DNA from: Geothrix campi
GTDB taxonomy: Bacteria; Acidobacteriota; Holophagae; Holophagales; Holophagaceae
Reading direction: 5' to 3'
Length of the DNA stretch: 64,000 nt
Assembly (NCBI RefSeq): GCF_024609265.1
Contig: NZ_JANHMP010000001.1
Span: forward strand, 558,001 to 622,000
Made by a program: the position numbers and the translations under genes. The number at the start of each line of letters is the position of its first letter. Within the stretch, counting starts at the first letter, position 1. The notes below the pieces were generated by a model. It was given only the letters and a program-made list of their open reading frames with translations, was not told where the DNA came from and searched no databases. Below, in pieces: positions 16,318 through 26,545 of the stretch.

Positions 16318-17150
16318 CGCGCCTCCTGACGGAGATCTGCGAACACTCGCTCCAGGAAACCCTTGGGATCCGGACTGCGCATGAGGGCCTCGCCGATGAG
16401 CACGGCCTCGAAGCCCGCCCGCAGGGAGGCCTGGGCATCCTCGGGCGTAGCGAGGCCGGATTCGCGGACCAGCACCGCATCGGGGAAGGCCCGGCGCAAA
16501 GGCGCGGCGGTGGGCTCGCCCAGGGTGAAGGTGGAGAGGTCCCGGGCGTTGATGCCCACCATGCGGGCCTGGGCCTCCTGGGCATGGGGCACTTCCGTGA
16601 GGTCGTGCAGTTCCACGAGCGCTTCCAGGCCCCGCTGCCGGGCGGCTTCGGCGAAGGCCGCCGTGTGGCCCTTCAGCACCCGCACGATGAGCAGCACCGC
16701 CTCGGCGCCGCAGGCCTCGGCCTCGGCCAGCTGGGATTCGGAAATGACGAAGCCCTTGTAGAGCCGCGGCAGGCCGACCTCTGCCGCGGCGGCCAGATGG
16801 GCTGCCGCCCCGCGGAAATAGGCCGGTTCGGCCAGGATGGAGAAGGCCGCCGCGCCCCCATCCCGGTAGGCCTGGAGTTGGGCCTGGAGCGGAGTCCCGG
16901 CGGCGAAGGGGCCGAGCGACGGCGAGGCCTGCTTGTACTCGGCGATCACAGCGCCGCCCCGAACCGAGGCTGCCCGTCTCAGGGCTGTCTCGAAGGGGCC
17001 GGGACCGTCCAGACGGGCGCGGACTGGCGGCGGTGCCGGAGCCACCGTGGTCAGGCGGGCGAGTTCCGATACCAGCACCCGCTGGAGGTGGGAACTCCCG
17101 GGCAACCCAGTGCTGCGCACCAGTGAGGCGGGATCGGGCAGGCGGTTCAT
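16314..17150 (-). CDS. trpC: Indole-3-glycerol phosphate synthase
   Basis: 278 aa. It closes the indole ring to form indole-3-glycerol phosphate. 'VIAEYKQASPSLG' matches the catalytic E-x-K-x-x-SPS motif, and 'LLIVRVL' and 'VGINARDLSTF' match the later barrel strands. 'LVRESGLATPEDAQA' and 'AVLIGEALMRSPDP' form the C-terminal phosphate site. The frame stays open far upstream, but that part lies inside trpD. The ATG at 17150, in a 4-bp ATGA overlap with the trpD stop, is the real start. Confidence 0.94.
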   Translation of the reverse strand: MNRLPDPASLVRSTGLPGSSHLQRVLVSELARLTTVAPAPPPVRARLDGPGPFETALRRAASVRGGAVIAEYKQASPSLGPFAAGTPLQAQLQAYRDGGAAAFSILAEPAYFRGAAAHLAAAAEVGLPRLYKGFVISESQLAEAEACGAEAVLLIVRVLKGHTAAFAEAARQRGLEALVELHDLTEVPHAQEAQARMVGINARDLSTFTLGEPTAAPLRRAFPDAVLVRESGLATPEDAQASLRAGFEAVLIGEALMRSPDPKGFLERVFADLRQEAR

Positions 17151-18181
17151 GGGTTCACCCCCGCCACGGGGAACGGCAGGGCGAAGCCGTGATCGAGTAC
17201 GGCCCGCACTTCGTGGAAGGTCTGGGCCAGACCCTCCAGTGAGCTGCCCCGATGCAGGGCCAGGCCCAGCCCTGCCTGCAGGGCCACGGCGTCCGCCACT
17301 CCCGGGCGGAAGTCGGCATGCCGGGCCCCGCCAAAGATGCCCCGTGCCACCCCCAGCGCTTCGGCGCGATCCGCCACGCGCAGGGCGTGGCGCGATGGCT
17401 GGGTGATGCCCAGTTCCCGCGGTACCAGCACCTGAGCGGTCTGGACGCGGCCATCCGCCACGGCCAGAACTGTGGTGGGGCCTTCGATGGAGGCCTCGTC
17501 GAGCCCCTTCCCCTCCGCATCCTTGCCGTGGATCACGAAGGCCCGGCGCAAGGTCGGCCGCCGCGCCAGTGCACCCGCCATGGGTGCCAGCAGATCCTCC
17601 CGGGCCACGCCCAGGAGCTGGAGAGGTGGATTCGCCGGATTCAGCAGCGGTCCCAGCAGGTTGAAGATGGTGGGAATGCCCAGGCGGCGGCGGATCTCGC
17701 GGAGGCGCCCCAGCAGCGGGTGGTAGGCCGGCGCGAAGAGGAAGGCGAACCGGTGCTCCCGGAGGTCCGCCTCCAGGTCCGAGATCGCCCTGGAGAGGTC
17801 GTAGCCCAGAGCCTCCATCAGGTCGGCACTGCCGCAGACTCCCGTGGCGGCGCGGTTGCCGTGCTTCACCACGGGCACACCAAGGGTCGAGAGGAACAGG
17901 GCCGTGAGGGTGCTCAGATTGGCGGTGGAAGCGCCATCGCCACCCGTGCCCACCACGTCGATGGCGCCTTCGGGTGCTTGCGGGAAGGGCACGGCAACTT
18001 CCGAGAGGGCGTTTGCGAAAGCCGCCAGCTCGTGGGCCTCGGGCACCCGCTGAGCCAGCAGGGCCAGGCAGGCGCCCACCAGCAGGGCATCTGTGTCCTG
18101 GTCGATGAAGATGCGCATGAGCTCGGAAGCGGTGGCCTCCGGCAGCGGGCGGATGGGATTGTGGGTGGTGAGCAGGGTCAT
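17147..18181 (-). CDS. trpD: Anthranilate phosphoribosyltransferase
   Basis: 344 aa. It transfers phosphoribose from PRPP to anthranilate. The PRPP-binding glycine-rich loop 'DVVGTGGDGASTANLST' and the 'VKHGNRAATGVCGSAD' motif are present, as is 'FLFAPAYHPLL'. 'GPLLNPANPP' marks the anthranilate tunnel. TrpD is a separate gene here, not fused to the TrpG amidotransferase as in enterics. Both ends use 4-bp overlaps, with trpG upstream and trpC downstream. Confidence 0.95.
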   Translation of the reverse strand: MTLLTTHNPIRPLPEATASELMRIFIDQDTDALLVGACLALLAQRVPEAHELAAFANALSEVAVPFPQAPEGAIDVVGTGGDGASTANLSTLTALFLSTLGVPVVKHGNRAATGVCGSADLMEALGYDLSRAISDLEADLREHRFAFLFAPAYHPLLGRLREIRRRLGIPTIFNLLGPLLNPANPPLQLLGVAREDLLAPMAGALARRPTLRRAFVIHGKDAEGKGLDEASIEGPTTVLAVADGRVQTAQVLVPRELGITQPSRHALRVADRAEALGVARGIFGGARHADFRPGVADAVALQAGLGLALHRGSSLEGLAQTFHEVRAVLDHGFALPFPVAGVNP

Positions 18182-18756
18182 CGTCGAGTTTCCTTGGCGA
18201 GTTGCAGGAAGTTCGCGAGCATGGCGGGGCCATCTGGCGTGAGGATGCTTTCGGGATGGAACTGCACGCCCCAGCGGGGCAGATGCCGGTGGGCCATGGC
18301 CATGATCTCGCCCCCGGGGCTGCGGCCTGTGATGCGCCAGCAGGCGGGCAGCGTGGCGGGATCGGCGATGAGGCTGTGGTAGCGGCCCACGGGAAGCCCG
18401 GGGGGCAGCCCTTCGAAGAGCCCCGTCCCGTCATGCTCCAGCGCCGTCGCCTCGCCGTGCAGGGGTTCGACCGCCCGGACCACCCTGCCGCCGCTGGCCG
18501 CCGCCAGGGCCTGGTGGCCGAGGCACACGCCCAGCAGCGGAACGTCCCAGTCCGAGCCCGCCAGGGCCATGTGGGCGGGGCTTTCCGTGGGGTGCCCGGG
18601 CCCCGGTGACAGGACCACGGCGTCGGGCCTGAGGGCCTTGGCCTCGTCGAGGCTGATGGCGTCGTGGCGGACGACCTTCACTGGGGCACCCAGCGTCTCG
18701 AAGGCCTGCACCAGGTTGTAGGTGAAGGAGTCCAGGGCGTCAATCAGGAGGATCAT
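18178..18756 (-). CDS. trpG: Anthranilate synthase glutaminase component
   Basis: 192 aa class I glutamine amidotransferase that delivers ammonia to TrpE. The triad is visible: Cys78 in 'LLGVCLGHQALA' and the His/Glu pair in 'GVQFHPES'. The oxyanion strand 'LSPGPGHPTES' and the N-terminal 'ILLIDALDSFTYNLVQ' (DxxDSFT-like) are typical. It could also serve para-aminobenzoate synthase, since no separate pabA is in view. The trpE stop overlaps its start by 4 bp. Confidence 0.94.
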   Translation of the reverse strand: MILLIDALDSFTYNLVQAFETLGAPVKVVRHDAISLDEAKALRPDAVVLSPGPGHPTESPAHMALAGSDWDVPLLGVCLGHQALAAASGGRVVRAVEPLHGEATALEHDGTGLFEGLPPGLPVGRYHSLIADPATLPACWRITGRSPGGEIMAMAHRHLPRWGVQFHPESILTPDGPAMLANFLQLAKETRR

Positions 18757-20153
18757 CGGGCGGCTCCGGGCAGCTGGACACCAAGAGCCTGGGCGATGGC
18801 ACGCAGCTTGTGCAGGGTTTCGAAATACTCGGCTTCAGGTTTGGAGGCCCGCACCACGCCGGCGCCGGCCTGGATGTAGGCGGCACTACCGGCATAGACC
18901 GCCGTGCGCAGGATGAGCGCCGTGTCCAGGGCGCCATCGGTGCCCAGCCGCAGCAGCACGCCGCCGTAAGGGCCTCGGACCTCCCCTTCCAGCTCAGCGA
19001 TCCGCTGGCAGGCGCGCAGCTTGGGAGCGCCACTGACCGTGCCGGCGGGGAAGGCCGCCGCCAGGACATCCAGGGCATCCACGCCGGTTCTCAGCTTCGC
19101 CTTCACGGTGGTGGTGAGGTGCAGGACATGGCTGGTGCGCTGGAGGGCCAGGGGCTTCTCCACGCGCACGCCGCCGGGAATGGCCACGCGGCCCAGATCG
19201 TTGCGGGCCAGGTCCACGAGCATCTGGTGCTCGGCCAATTCCTTGGGATCGCGCTTGAGGGCCTCGAAGCGGACGGCATCCTCCTCGGCACTGTCGCCCC
19301 GGGGCACGGTGCCGGCGATGGGCAAGGTCTCGGCCTCCTCCCCCTGCACCCGCACCAGCATCTCCGGCGAAGCGCCCACCAGGGCGAAGCCGTCCCACTC
19401 CAACAGGAAGCCGTAGGGGCTCGGATTCAGGCGGCGCAGGCGACGGTAGGCCTCCAGGGGTGGCGGCGGGTCCTCGATGCGGAACCGTTGGCTGGGCACC
19501 AGCTGGTAGATGTCGCCATCCAGAATGAGTTCCTGGGCCGCCCGCACGGCCTCTTCATAGGTCTCACGGGTCATCTGCGCCGTGGCGCGGGGTTCCGAGG
19601 CGCCGGGGCCAGGGTCAGGCACGCCCGCCAGGAGTCGCGCGCGCAGGTCCCGCAGGCGGCGGAAACCGGCTTCGGGATCCACGTCCACCGTCTGGAGTTC
19701 GGCCACCTGATGCAAGTGGTCGAAGACCAAGGCCACATCGAAGCGGCGCACCCACAGGCCCGGCAGCCCCAGGCTGTTCTTGGCCGGCTGGGGTAGCGAG
19801 GGCTCCAGGGCGCCTACGGCCTCAAAGCCGAGGTACCCGGCGCAGCCCACGCCCACCGGGAGTGGCTCTCTCGGTGGCGGCAGTTCCGCGGCGCGGTCGC
19901 TAACTGTGCCGGAGGGAGGCGGCCCCGACAGGGTCCGCAGGGCCTCCACCCAGCCTCGCGCAGGAGGAGCCAAACGGCACTCCGCTGGACCCTCCAGCAG
20001 CACGAAGCTGTGGCGGCCCACGCGCTCGCCCTGGTCGCAGGACTCCAGCAGCAGGCTGGCGCCAGCCGGGCGCAGGGCCAGGTAGGCGGCCAGGGGTGTG
20101 AGGAGGTCCGCGGGGAAGGGATGACGGATCAGGAGCTTGGATTCAGGTGACAT
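18753..20153 (-). CDS. trpE: Anthranilate synthase component I
   Basis: 466 aa from the ATG at 20153. It converts chorismate to anthranilate with TrpG ammonia. Residues 33-50 ('SLLLESCDQGERVGRHSF') match the LLES...S allosteric motif where tryptophan binds, so feedback inhibition is expected. The catalytic half has 'GDIYQLVPSQRF', 'PIAGTVPRG', 'MLVDLARNDLGRVA' and 'GTVSGAPKLRA'. The open frame extends upstream of the ATG, but that stretch is the attenuator region and not coding. First structural gene of the operon. Confidence 0.95.
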   Translation of the reverse strand: MSPESKLLIRHPFPADLLTPLAAYLALRPAGASLLLESCDQGERVGRHSFVLLEGPAECRLAPPARGWVEALRTLSGPPPSGTVSDRAAELPPPREPLPVGVGCAGYLGFEAVGALEPSLPQPAKNSLGLPGLWVRRFDVALVFDHLHQVAELQTVDVDPEAGFRRLRDLRARLLAGVPDPGPGASEPRATAQMTRETYEEAVRAAQELILDGDIYQLVPSQRFRIEDPPPPLEAYRRLRRLNPSPYGFLLEWDGFALVGASPEMLVRVQGEEAETLPIAGTVPRGDSAEEDAVRFEALKRDPKELAEHQMLVDLARNDLGRVAIPGGVRVEKPLALQRTSHVLHLTTTVKAKLRTGVDALDVLAAAFPAGTVSGAPKLRACQRIAELEGEVRGPYGGVLLRLGTDGALDTALILRTAVYAGSAAYIQAGAGVVRASKPEAEYFETLHKLRAIAQALGVQLPGAAR

Positions 20154-20171
20154 GGCGGTTCGTCCACATAC

Positions 20172-20200
20172 AAAAAAGCCCGACCAGGAAGTCGGGCTCG
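20172..20200 (-). terminator. trp attenuator terminator (3:4 hairpin)
   Basis: On the minus strand GAGCCCGAC-TTCCTG-GTCGGGCT is followed by TTTTTT, 19 bp upstream of the trpE ATG. A terminator between leader and first structural gene is the hallmark of transcription attenuation. Its 5' arm is shared with the competing antiterminator partner at 20193-20202. Confidence 0.92.
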
Positions 20201-20256
20201 GAAGGTCCGGGGTGGCGTCGGCCGCTAGGCCTCGCGCATGGAGCCGTCCGAGCCCG
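20193..20256 (-). promoter_or_regulatory. trp antiterminator (2:3 pairing)
   Basis: CGGGCTCGGA (20256-20247), located immediately after the leader Trp codons, is exactly complementary to TCCGAGCCCG (20202-20193). The second segment includes the 5' arm of the terminator, so the two structures exclude each other. A competing 1:2 hairpin can form from TCCGACCC in the early leader codons with GGGCTCGGA. A ribosome stalled at the Trp codons would block segment 1 and favour the antiterminator. Confidence 0.85.
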
Positions 20257-20317
20257 CACGCCACCACCAGGCCCCGTGAAGGAGGCCCTGGCGAAGGGTC
20301 GGAAAGGACAGCGTCAT
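20225..20317 (-). CDS. trpL: trp operon leader peptide (30 aa, Trp17-Trp18-Trp19)
   Basis: A 30-codon frame, ATG to TAG, lies 72 bp upstream of trpE. Codons 17-19 are TGG TGG TGG, in the context HGAWWWRAGSDG. Three adjacent Trp codons in a leader followed by antiterminator and terminator stems mark a ribosome-mediated attenuator. The stop lies beyond segment 2, so an unstalled ribosome would cover segment 2 and release the 3:4 terminator. The ribosome-binding site is weak: GGGG lies 13 bases upstream. If the candidate promoter at 20325-20354 is right, the mRNA would begin at or near the ATG (leaderless). Confidence 0.9.
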   Translation of the reverse strand: MTLSFPTLRQGLLHGAWWWRAGSDGSMREA

Positions 20318-20324
20318 GGATCCG

Positions 20325-20354
20325 ATGAAACCCCATCCGCGCGGGCCCTGTCAA
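20325..20354 (-). promoter_or_regulatory. Candidate trp operon promoter
   Basis: TTGACA (20354-20349) is a perfect -35 hexamer. With 18-bp spacing it is followed by TTTCAT (20330-20325), 4 of 6 to the -10 consensus. Transcription would start about at the leader-peptide ATG. Confidence 0.5.
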
Positions 20355-20388
20355 GTGTGGTTTGATGAAGGATTGCTTGCGGACGGAC

Positions 20389-21321
20389 ATGGAATTCACT
20401 GAGGAACGCCCCACCACCATCCATACCGAGGATGCCCTGGCGCCCAGGGCTCCCTGGCGCTTCTTCCGGCGCGCCCTGCCCGGCGGCTTCAGCCGCTGGG
20501 GCTGGGGCCTCATGGCGGGCTGGATGCTCGTTCTGCTGGGCCCGGTCCTGGGCTGGGCTGGCCATCTGCGCCGGGCCGCCGGCTGGAGCGCACTGCCCAG
20601 TCACTGGGGCGAGGGCATCAGTGCCCGGGGTGTCTGGGAGCTGTGGGAGAACGGCGGCCTCCAGCACCGCCTGGCGAATTCTCCGACGGTGCATCTCTTC
20701 GGCCTGGGCCTCGTGATCGTCCTCTGGTGCGGTTGGCGCCTGCAGGCGGAGCGGGTGGGGCAGAAGGCCCGCCTGGGTTCCTGGCTGCTCGGGGCCCTGG
20801 ACACGGTCCTCATCGGCTTCCTCCCGGTGGGCCTTCTCGCCTGGCTTGGAGACATCACCCTGGCCTGGCTCGGAGGCCTCGGAATCGATGGTCTGGGCTG
20901 GATGGCCTTCTTCGGCCGCCCCCTATTCTGGATGGCGGCCGTGGCCGCCCTGAACCTCCAGTGGTGGCTCTGCCGTCTGGGGCGGGCGGCGGGACTGTCA
21001 CGGGGCTACCGTGGCCACCTGACCGACTCGCTCCTGCGGCTGTGGACCCACCCGGTCCAGTGGGGCCTGGTCTCCGTGGGCGGCGCCGCCTTGCGGTCGC
21101 TCATGCCATTCCTGGTGCTGGTCCTGGCCTGGCGAATGGGGGGCGGCACCACCTTCCGCGTCGGGCTGTTCCTGGGCCTGCAGCTGGTTGTCACCCTGTT
21201 CAATGGCTGGCTGATGGGCTGGCTTCTGCGCGCCACCGCCCTGTTCTGGGCCCATGATGCCGATGTGCGGAACGCCCGCGCCGAAGTGAAGGAAGTCTTC
21301 CGTGAAGCTCAAGCCCTCTAG
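20389..21321 (+). CDS. Hypothetical multi-pass membrane protein
   Basis: 310 aa from the ATG at 20389; an in-frame ATG at 20365 would add 8 residues. About six to seven hydrophobic helices are visible, including 'GWGLMAGWMLVLLGPVLGW', 'LFGLGLVIVLWCG' and 'LMPFLVLVLAWRMGG'. It is rich in Trp and Gly, with an acidic N-terminus and a charged C-terminus 'VRNARAEVKEVFREAQAL'. I recognise no family. It is divergent from the trp operon, and its end overlaps the next gene by 20 bp, suggesting co-expression with the secreted 5'-nucleotidase pair. Confidence 0.75.
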   Translation: MEFTEERPTTIHTEDALAPRAPWRFFRRALPGGFSRWGWGLMAGWMLVLLGPVLGWAGHLRRAAGWSALPSHWGEGISARGVWELWENGGLQHRLANSPTVHLFGLGLVIVLWCGWRLQAERVGQKARLGSWLLGALDTVLIGFLPVGLLAWLGDITLAWLGGLGIDGLGWMAFFGRPLFWMAAVAALNLQWWLCRLGRAAGLSRGYRGHLTDSLLRLWTHPVQWGLVSVGGAALRSLMPFLVLVLAWRMGGGTTFRVGLFLGLQLVVTLFNGWLMGWLLRATALFWAHDADVRNARAEVKEVFREAQAL

Positions 21322-22102
21322 CGCGTTCCTCCTCTCTTCCCTGCTTTCCCTGCCCGTGATGGCGCAGCCGCCAGGCACGAAGGCCGAAGTCATCCCCATC
21401 ACCGAGGCCATCCCCGACGACCCCGAGGTCCAGAAGGTCATCGAGCCCCTGGCCGCGGAGATCAAGGCCAGCTTCGGGCTGCCGCTGGTGCAGGCGCCCC
21501 AGGGCGTCTTCCGCGGGCGGCGGGGGGAAGAGAACCTGCTGGGCTATTGGGTCTCCGATGTCATGCGGCAGGCCGCCCAGCCCCTGGTCGGCGCGCCGGT
21601 GCGCTTCGCCATCACCAATGCCGGCGGCCTGCGGGCCAACCTGCGCCCGGGCCAACTCAAAGTGGGCGACATCTTCGAGCTGATGCCCTTCGAGAACGAG
21701 CTGGTGGTCATCGAGCTCACCGGCGCTGAGGTCATCCAGGTGGTGAAGGAGGGTCTGCTCCGCCGCGGTGGCGAGCCCTGCTCCGGCGTGAAGGTCAAGG
21801 TGGAGGGGACGCCCCAGCAGGCCACCCTCACCGTCGTCTGGGAGGACGGGAGCGCCATCGATCCCTCCGCCGTGGTGAAGGTCGCCACCACCGACTACCT
21901 CTACGCCGGCGGCGACTCCATCCCCACCCTGAAGAAGGGCCGCAAGCCCTTCACCACAGGTGTCACTCTCCGGCAGATGCTGTTGGACCAGTGCACGGCC
22001 ATGGGCAAGGCGGGCAAGGAGCTGCTGCCCCCGGCGCCGGGGCGCTACTCCGTGCCCGTGCCGATCCTGGAAGCCATCCGCGACAAGACCTTCAAGCTGT
22101 AG
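21302..22102 (+). CDS. Exported 5'-nucleotidase C-terminal (substrate-binding) domain protein
   Basis: 266 aa. The Sec signal peptide is about 1-21 ('SSLLSLPVMA'). The rest is a 5_nucleotid_C domain: 'FAITNAGGLRANLRPGQ', 'DIFELMPFENELVVIELTG' and 'VATTDYLYAGGDSIPTL'. In UshA/YfkN-type enzymes this domain forms the C-terminal half that binds the nucleotide. Here it is its own gene, placed before the metallophosphatase half. It overlaps the upstream membrane-protein gene by 20 bp. The two products presumably assemble outside the cytoplasm. Confidence 0.88.
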   Translation: MKLKPSSAFLLSSLLSLPVMAQPPGTKAEVIPITEAIPDDPEVQKVIEPLAAEIKASFGLPLVQAPQGVFRGRRGEENLLGYWVSDVMRQAAQPLVGAPVRFAITNAGGLRANLRPGQLKVGDIFELMPFENELVVIELTGAEVIQVVKEGLLRRGGEPCSGVKVKVEGTPQQATLTVVWEDGSAIDPSAVVKVATTDYLYAGGDSIPTLKKGRKPFTTGVTLRQMLLDQCTAMGKAGKELLPPAPGRYSVPVPILEAIRDKTFKL

Positions 22103-22110
22103 GGGAGTCC

Positions 22111-23040
22111 ATGGAACGCCGCACTTTTCTCGCCTCCCTCAGTGCCGCCGCCGTCGCTTCTCAGGTGCCCCTGAAGGCGGTGGACGGCCCGGCTGCGGGC
22201 CGCATCACGCTGCTGCACACCAACGACACCCACTCCCGCATCGAGCCCTTCGGCCCCGGCAATGGCGCCATCAGCGGCAAGGGCGGCATGGCCCGCCGGG
22301 CGACGCTGGTGAAACAGCTCCGGAGCCAGCTGGATTCCGTGCTGCTGCTGGACGCGGGCGACACCTTCCAGGGCACGCCCTACTTCAACCGCTACAAGGG
22401 CCGGCTCGACTACCAGCTCATGCGCATGATCGGCTATGACGCCACCACCCTGGGCAACCATGATTTCGACAACGGTGTGGGGATGCTGATCGAGGCCATC
22501 GAATCCATGGAACAGCTCAAGCATCGGAACCCGCCCTTCGCCTTCCTGAACTGCAACTTCGACTGCAAGGGCGCCCCGGCACTCGGCACTCGGCTCCGTC
22601 CCTATCTGGTGCGTGAATTCCCTGGCGTCCGCGTGGGCATCACCGGTGTGGGCGTGGCCTTCGCGGGCCTGGTGGCCCCGAAAAACCACGAAGGCATCAC
22701 GTGGAAGGATCCCTACGAAAGCCTGAAGCCGGTGGTGAAGCGGCTCCGCGAAATCGAGAAGGTGGATCTGGTCGTGGTCCTCTCCCACCTGGGCTACGAC
22801 AACAGGGATGGGGCTTACGACGACCTGCGCCTGCCTGGCCAGGTGGCGGGCATTGATGCCGTCATCGGCGGCCACAGCCACACCTTCCTGGACGCTCCCG
22901 TCAAGGTGAAGCAGGCCCTGGGTGAGACCCTCGTCTTCCAGGTGGGCTTCGGCGGTGTGAACCTGGGGCGCATGGATTTCGCCCTGGCCCGCGGCGCGGT
23001 GAAGGCCGCTTCTGGAGCTGCCATGCCGGTGGTGGGATAG
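22111..23040 (+). CDS. Metallophosphatase domain of split 5'-nucleotidase (Tat-type signal)
   Basis: 309 aa from the ATG at 22111 with GGGGAG just upstream. The N-terminus 'MERRTFLASLSAAAVAS' has the twin-arginine RRxFL pattern, implying export in folded, metal-loaded form. Calcineurin-type metal motifs follow in order: 'LLHTNDTHSRIEP', 'LLLDAGDTFQGTP', 'TTLGNHDFDNG', 'VVLSHLGYD' and 'VIGGHSHTF'. The protein ends after this domain, with no 5_nucleotid_C region; that half is the preceding gene, 8 bp upstream. Confidence 0.9.
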   Translation: MERRTFLASLSAAAVASQVPLKAVDGPAAGRITLLHTNDTHSRIEPFGPGNGAISGKGGMARRATLVKQLRSQLDSVLLLDAGDTFQGTPYFNRYKGRLDYQLMRMIGYDATTLGNHDFDNGVGMLIEAIESMEQLKHRNPPFAFLNCNFDCKGAPALGTRLRPYLVREFPGVRVGITGVGVAFAGLVAPKNHEGITWKDPYESLKPVVKRLREIEKVDLVVVLSHLGYDNRDGAYDDLRLPGQVAGIDAVIGGHSHTFLDAPVKVKQALGETLVFQVGFGGVNLGRMDFALARGAVKAASGAAMPVVG

Positions 23041-23127
23041 CTCGAGGGGCGTGACGGAAGTCCCAAATCCCCGTCCCCACAGGGAAAGCTGCTTGAAGGC
23101 TGGCATTCCCCATGGGAGCCTGCCTGA

Positions 23128-25431
<2,304 letters not shown>

Positions 25432-25983
25432 TTTCCGATTCAGATTCAGAGTGGCGGGTGCAGAGACGCGCAGCGTTTCGGCACCCGCCACCTGTCTGTG
25501 CACGGGTCCAGGAAAAAAGTGTTCAGCCATCATGAGCCATGGGTAAAAATCGCATCACGATCGAAGCTCCTAGGGAAATGACTCGGAATTCCATGGGGGC
25601 ATTCGCTCAGAACTCACGTCCGGGATCGTGAAGCCGTTAGAAGTGACTGAACTGGCAGCTATGCCAAGGAATCTCCATGTACACCTCCTCTCGGGTGCCC
25701 TGACCTAATCGACACCATTGCTTGGCTCCCGAGACGAAGTCCGGCCTCGCCGAGGCCAATCCCTGAGCAGAGCCTTCAGCACTGATTACCTACTCGTTGT
25801 CTTGCCTGGGAAGAATTTGGCCAGGACTCAGCCATCATAGGCAAATATCGCACTACGTTAAAAATTCTAATGAAAATTACCTATTACTTTATGCAATCAT
25901 GAGACACGAACTCAGGTCAGAGATGGGGATAGCCAGGGGGCTTACCCGATTCACGGCCACACCTCCCACCAAAGGAGCAACTC
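25432..25983. other. 552-bp intergenic region before the fimbrial operon
   Basis: No credible coding frame. Apart from the icd hairpin it holds a degenerate direct repeat: CAGCCATCAT followed by an ATCGCA core at 25524-25560 and again at 25829-25857. There is an AT-rich patch at about 25850-25895 ('ttaaaaattctaatgaaaa') likely to contain the fimbrial promoter. Hexamers are too weak to call. The unusual length and low GC suggest complex regulation of the downstream fimbrial genes. Confidence 0.5.
25451..25491 (+). terminator. Hairpin downstream of icd
   Basis: GTGGCGGGTGC (25451-25461) pairs perfectly with GCACCCGCCAC (25481-25491), 20 bp after the icd stop. No T-run follows, so it may work as a transcript-stabilising or Rho-assisted end. 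Confidence 0.55.
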
Positions 25984-26523
25984 ATGTACGTATCCTCGCG
26001 CATCCTCGCGGGTGCCCTGCTGCTGGCCGCGCCGGCCGCGTTTGCGCAAACCAGCGCCACGGCAGCCAACGTGCCGGTCACGGCCCGCATCTACAAGCCC
26101 ATCAGCCTGGCTCTCAACAACACCGGCCTGAGCTTTGGCGACATCTTCACTGATGGCACCGGGGGCGATGTGACGTTGAACCCGCAGAGCAACACCAGGA
26201 CGACCACGGGTCCCGTCCTGGCCACCACCGGTACCGCCAACGCCGCGACGTTCACCGTCGGCGGGAAGCGGAACGCCACCTATGCCATCACCCTTCCGAA
26301 CGATGGCTCAGTGACCCTGACGGGTCCTGGCACGGCCATGGCCGTGAGCAAGTTCACCGCCTCGGTCGCGGGCGCCGCCCCGGCCAACCCCGCCACGGGC
26401 CTGATTCCCAACACGGCGGGTGCGACTCAAACCTTCCAGGTGGGCGGCACTTTGACTCTCGCCGCCAATCAGGTGGATGGCGACTATGCCGGCACCTTCA
26501 ATGTCACGGTCGCCTACAACTGA
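25984..26523 (+). CDS. DUF4402 fimbrial major subunit-like protein
   Basis: 179 aa. The Sec signal peptide is about 1-21 ('LLLAAPAAFAQ'). The mature protein is one DUF4402 Ig-like domain: 'PISLALNNTGLSFGDIFTD', a Thr/Asn-rich middle, 'NATYAITLP', 'TFQVGGTLTLAANQ' and the C-terminal 'DGDYAGTFNVTVAYN'. DUF4402 proteins resemble spore-coat-U/Csu-type pilins, and the alternating C-terminal strand fits donor-strand assembly. No Cys pair is present. AAAGGAG precedes the start. First gene of the chaperone-usher operon and separated from the chaperone by a terminator, as expected for the abundant subunit. Confidence 0.85.
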   Translation: MYVSSRILAGALLLAAPAAFAQTSATAANVPVTARIYKPISLALNNTGLSFGDIFTDGTGGDVTLNPQSNTRTTTGPVLATTGTANAATFTVGGKRNATYAITLPNDGSVTLTGPGTAMAVSKFTASVAGAAPANPATGLIPNTAGATQTFQVGGTLTLAANQVDGDYAGTFNVTVAYN

Positions 26524-26545
26524 GGCCCGCTGATCCACCGATCCG

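Noticed and set aside
17151-18434. Upstream in-frame extension of trpC through trpD into trpG
   Set aside because: The extension has low-complexity Gly/Pro/Arg sequence inside trpD. The ATGA overlap at 17147-17150 gives the proper trpC start.
25918-25950. Possible cyclic-di-GMP (GEMM) riboswitch before the fimbrial operon
   Set aside because: 'gatagccagggggcttacccgat' faintly recalls the 3' end of that motif, but the conserved core (GCAAAGC and the tetraloop-receptor parts) is missing.
25797-26153. 118-codon frame overlapping the fimbrial leader and pilin start
   Set aside because: It crosses the pilin ribosome site and signal peptide in another frame and has no protein-like features.
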